A stretch of 64,000 nucleotides of DNA from Verrucomicrobiales bacterium (GTDB lineage: Bacteria > Verrucomicrobiota > Verrucomicrobiia > Verrucomicrobiales > DEV007). Made by a program: the position numbers and the translations under genes. The stretch covers positions 434,001-498,000 of the forward strand of contig PAAG01000059.1 of NCBI GenBank assembly GCA_002698785.1, written 5' to 3'. How positions within the stretch are numbered: the first letter of the stretch is position 1; the number at the start of each line of letters is the position of its first letter. Below are positions 63,523 through 64,000 of this stretch, piece by piece. Under the pieces are notes generated by a model that had not been told where the DNA came from, made no database searches, and saw only the letters and a list, made by a program, of their open reading frames with translations.

Positions 63523-64000
63523 ATGGCTTCTGAGGTATTCACTCGCCGCGCTACGATAGCTGCACCGCACACAGAACTTCGCGATTGGCACTTCCGATCG
63601 GGAGCCTTTGCACGCTTGAACCCACCATGGGAGCCCGTGGAGCACCTGTCTGGAACTTCCACCATCGAAGAAGGCAAGGAATTTGAGTTTCGAGTCGGGA
63701 GACCGCCTCTTTCAATGCGATGGAGAGGCAGCTACCGAATTACTCCAGACGGATTTGAAGATTCACAACTCAAAGGCCCCTTCAAGACGTGGAAGCACAA
63801 TCACATTTTCAAGCCTGGTGATGGCGACTCCAGCACTCTTACCGATCATGTTCATTTTGATTATCCTTTTGGTCCTCTCGGCAAGCTCTTCGCAAAACCA
63901 TTCGTTGAGAGAAAGCTGGATAGGATGTTCCGCTATCGGCACGAGGTAACCAAAAAAGACCTCAGGAGCCGCAGCGAAAACCCTCCTCCGCAGGGTTTGC
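63523..64000 (+). CDS. SRPBCC-domain protein, N-terminal part, cut by the right edge
   Basis: An ATG at 63523 opens a frame that is still open at the window end (159 codons). The visible part starts MASEVFTRRATIAAPHTEL, with DWHFRSGAFARLNPPWEPV and RMFRYRHEVTKKDL, exactly the pattern of the SRPBCC domain that is fused to a TIGR01777-type nucleotide-sugar epimerase-like domain in many bacteria. The rest of the gene, probably the epimerase part, lies outside. The gene is divergent from the M20 peptidase. Confidence 0.8.
   Translation, partial: MASEVFTRRATIAAPHTELRDWHFRSGAFARLNPPWEPVEHLSGTSTIEEGKEFEFRVGRPPLSMRWRGSYRITPDGFEDSQLKGPFKTWKHNHIFKPGDGDSSTLTDHVHFDYPFGPLGKLFAKPFVERKLDRMFRYRHEVTKKDLRSRSENPPPQGL

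Overview
The window looks like a chromosomal segment of a Verrucomicrobiota bacterium. The strongest taxonomic clue is a complete four-gene 'Verru_Chthon cassette' (A-B-C-D pseudopilin-like proteins, about 19.5-26.4 kb), a set known from this phylum. Supporting clues are an alternative complex III (ACIII) operon with cytochrome oxidase genes, twin-arginine-tagged sugar/lactone enzymes, a large secreted RCC1-repeat protein and an FGE-like secreted protein. All assignments come from reading the sequence; no database search was run.

Layout. (1) 0-19.3 kb, minus strand: one long respiratory operon. Read in transcription order it is actA-actB-actC-actD-actE-actF, a K/A/P/E-rich membrane protein, a CcoN-like protein, a CcoO-like cytochrome c, a monoheme cytochrome c, coxA, coxC, cox subunit IV, two tiny membrane proteins and coxB. 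After a terminator-like hairpin come ctaA and ctaB (heme A synthesis) and the start of a further gene cut by the window edge. Quinol electrons would pass through ACIII to cytochromes c and an aa3-type oxidase. A perfect TTGTGAA-N4-TTCACAA palindrome (Rex-type operator) lies 28 nt before actA. (2) 19.4-26.4 kb: Verru_Chthon cassette D-C-B-A in map order, ending in a terminator. (3) 26.6-29.4 kb: aroA, tyrA and a lipoprotein gene; tyrA apparently starts at CTG inside a CTGA overlap. (4) 29.5-33.4 kb: membrane-helix (MscS-related) protein, sugar-phosphate isomerase-like protein, galE and ssb. (5) 33.5-36.05 kb, plus strand: His-rich permease pair and the ssrA tmRNA gene. (6) 36-45.9 kb: accessory-looking block with a 1468-residue P-domain/RCC1 protein, an orphan phage terminase small-subunit-like gene, small secreted proteins, a glycosidase-fold protein, an FGE-like protein and a concanavalin-like protein. 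(7) 46-64 kb: DUF1508 protein, membrane protein, LysR regulator divergent from a metallophosphoesterase, a GNAT/DUF6875 pair, small lipoprotein, cation/proton antiporter, an MscS-DUF2183-ExoD operon, a sodium symporter with its small YhdT-like partner, class V aminotransferase, amidohydrolase, M20 peptidase, and the start of an SRPBCC protein cut by the right edge.

Most unusual points: the CcoN-like protein lacks the histidines that bind CuB, so the second 'oxidase' in the operon is probably an electron-transfer module rather than an oxidase. Oxidase subunit III carries a soluble insert of about 270 residues and ActF a coiled-coil insert, which together suggest a lineage-specific respiratory supercomplex. 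The Rex-type site would tie the operon to the NADH/NAD+ ratio. No CRISPR array, tRNA, rRNA, insertion sequence or complete prophage was seen.
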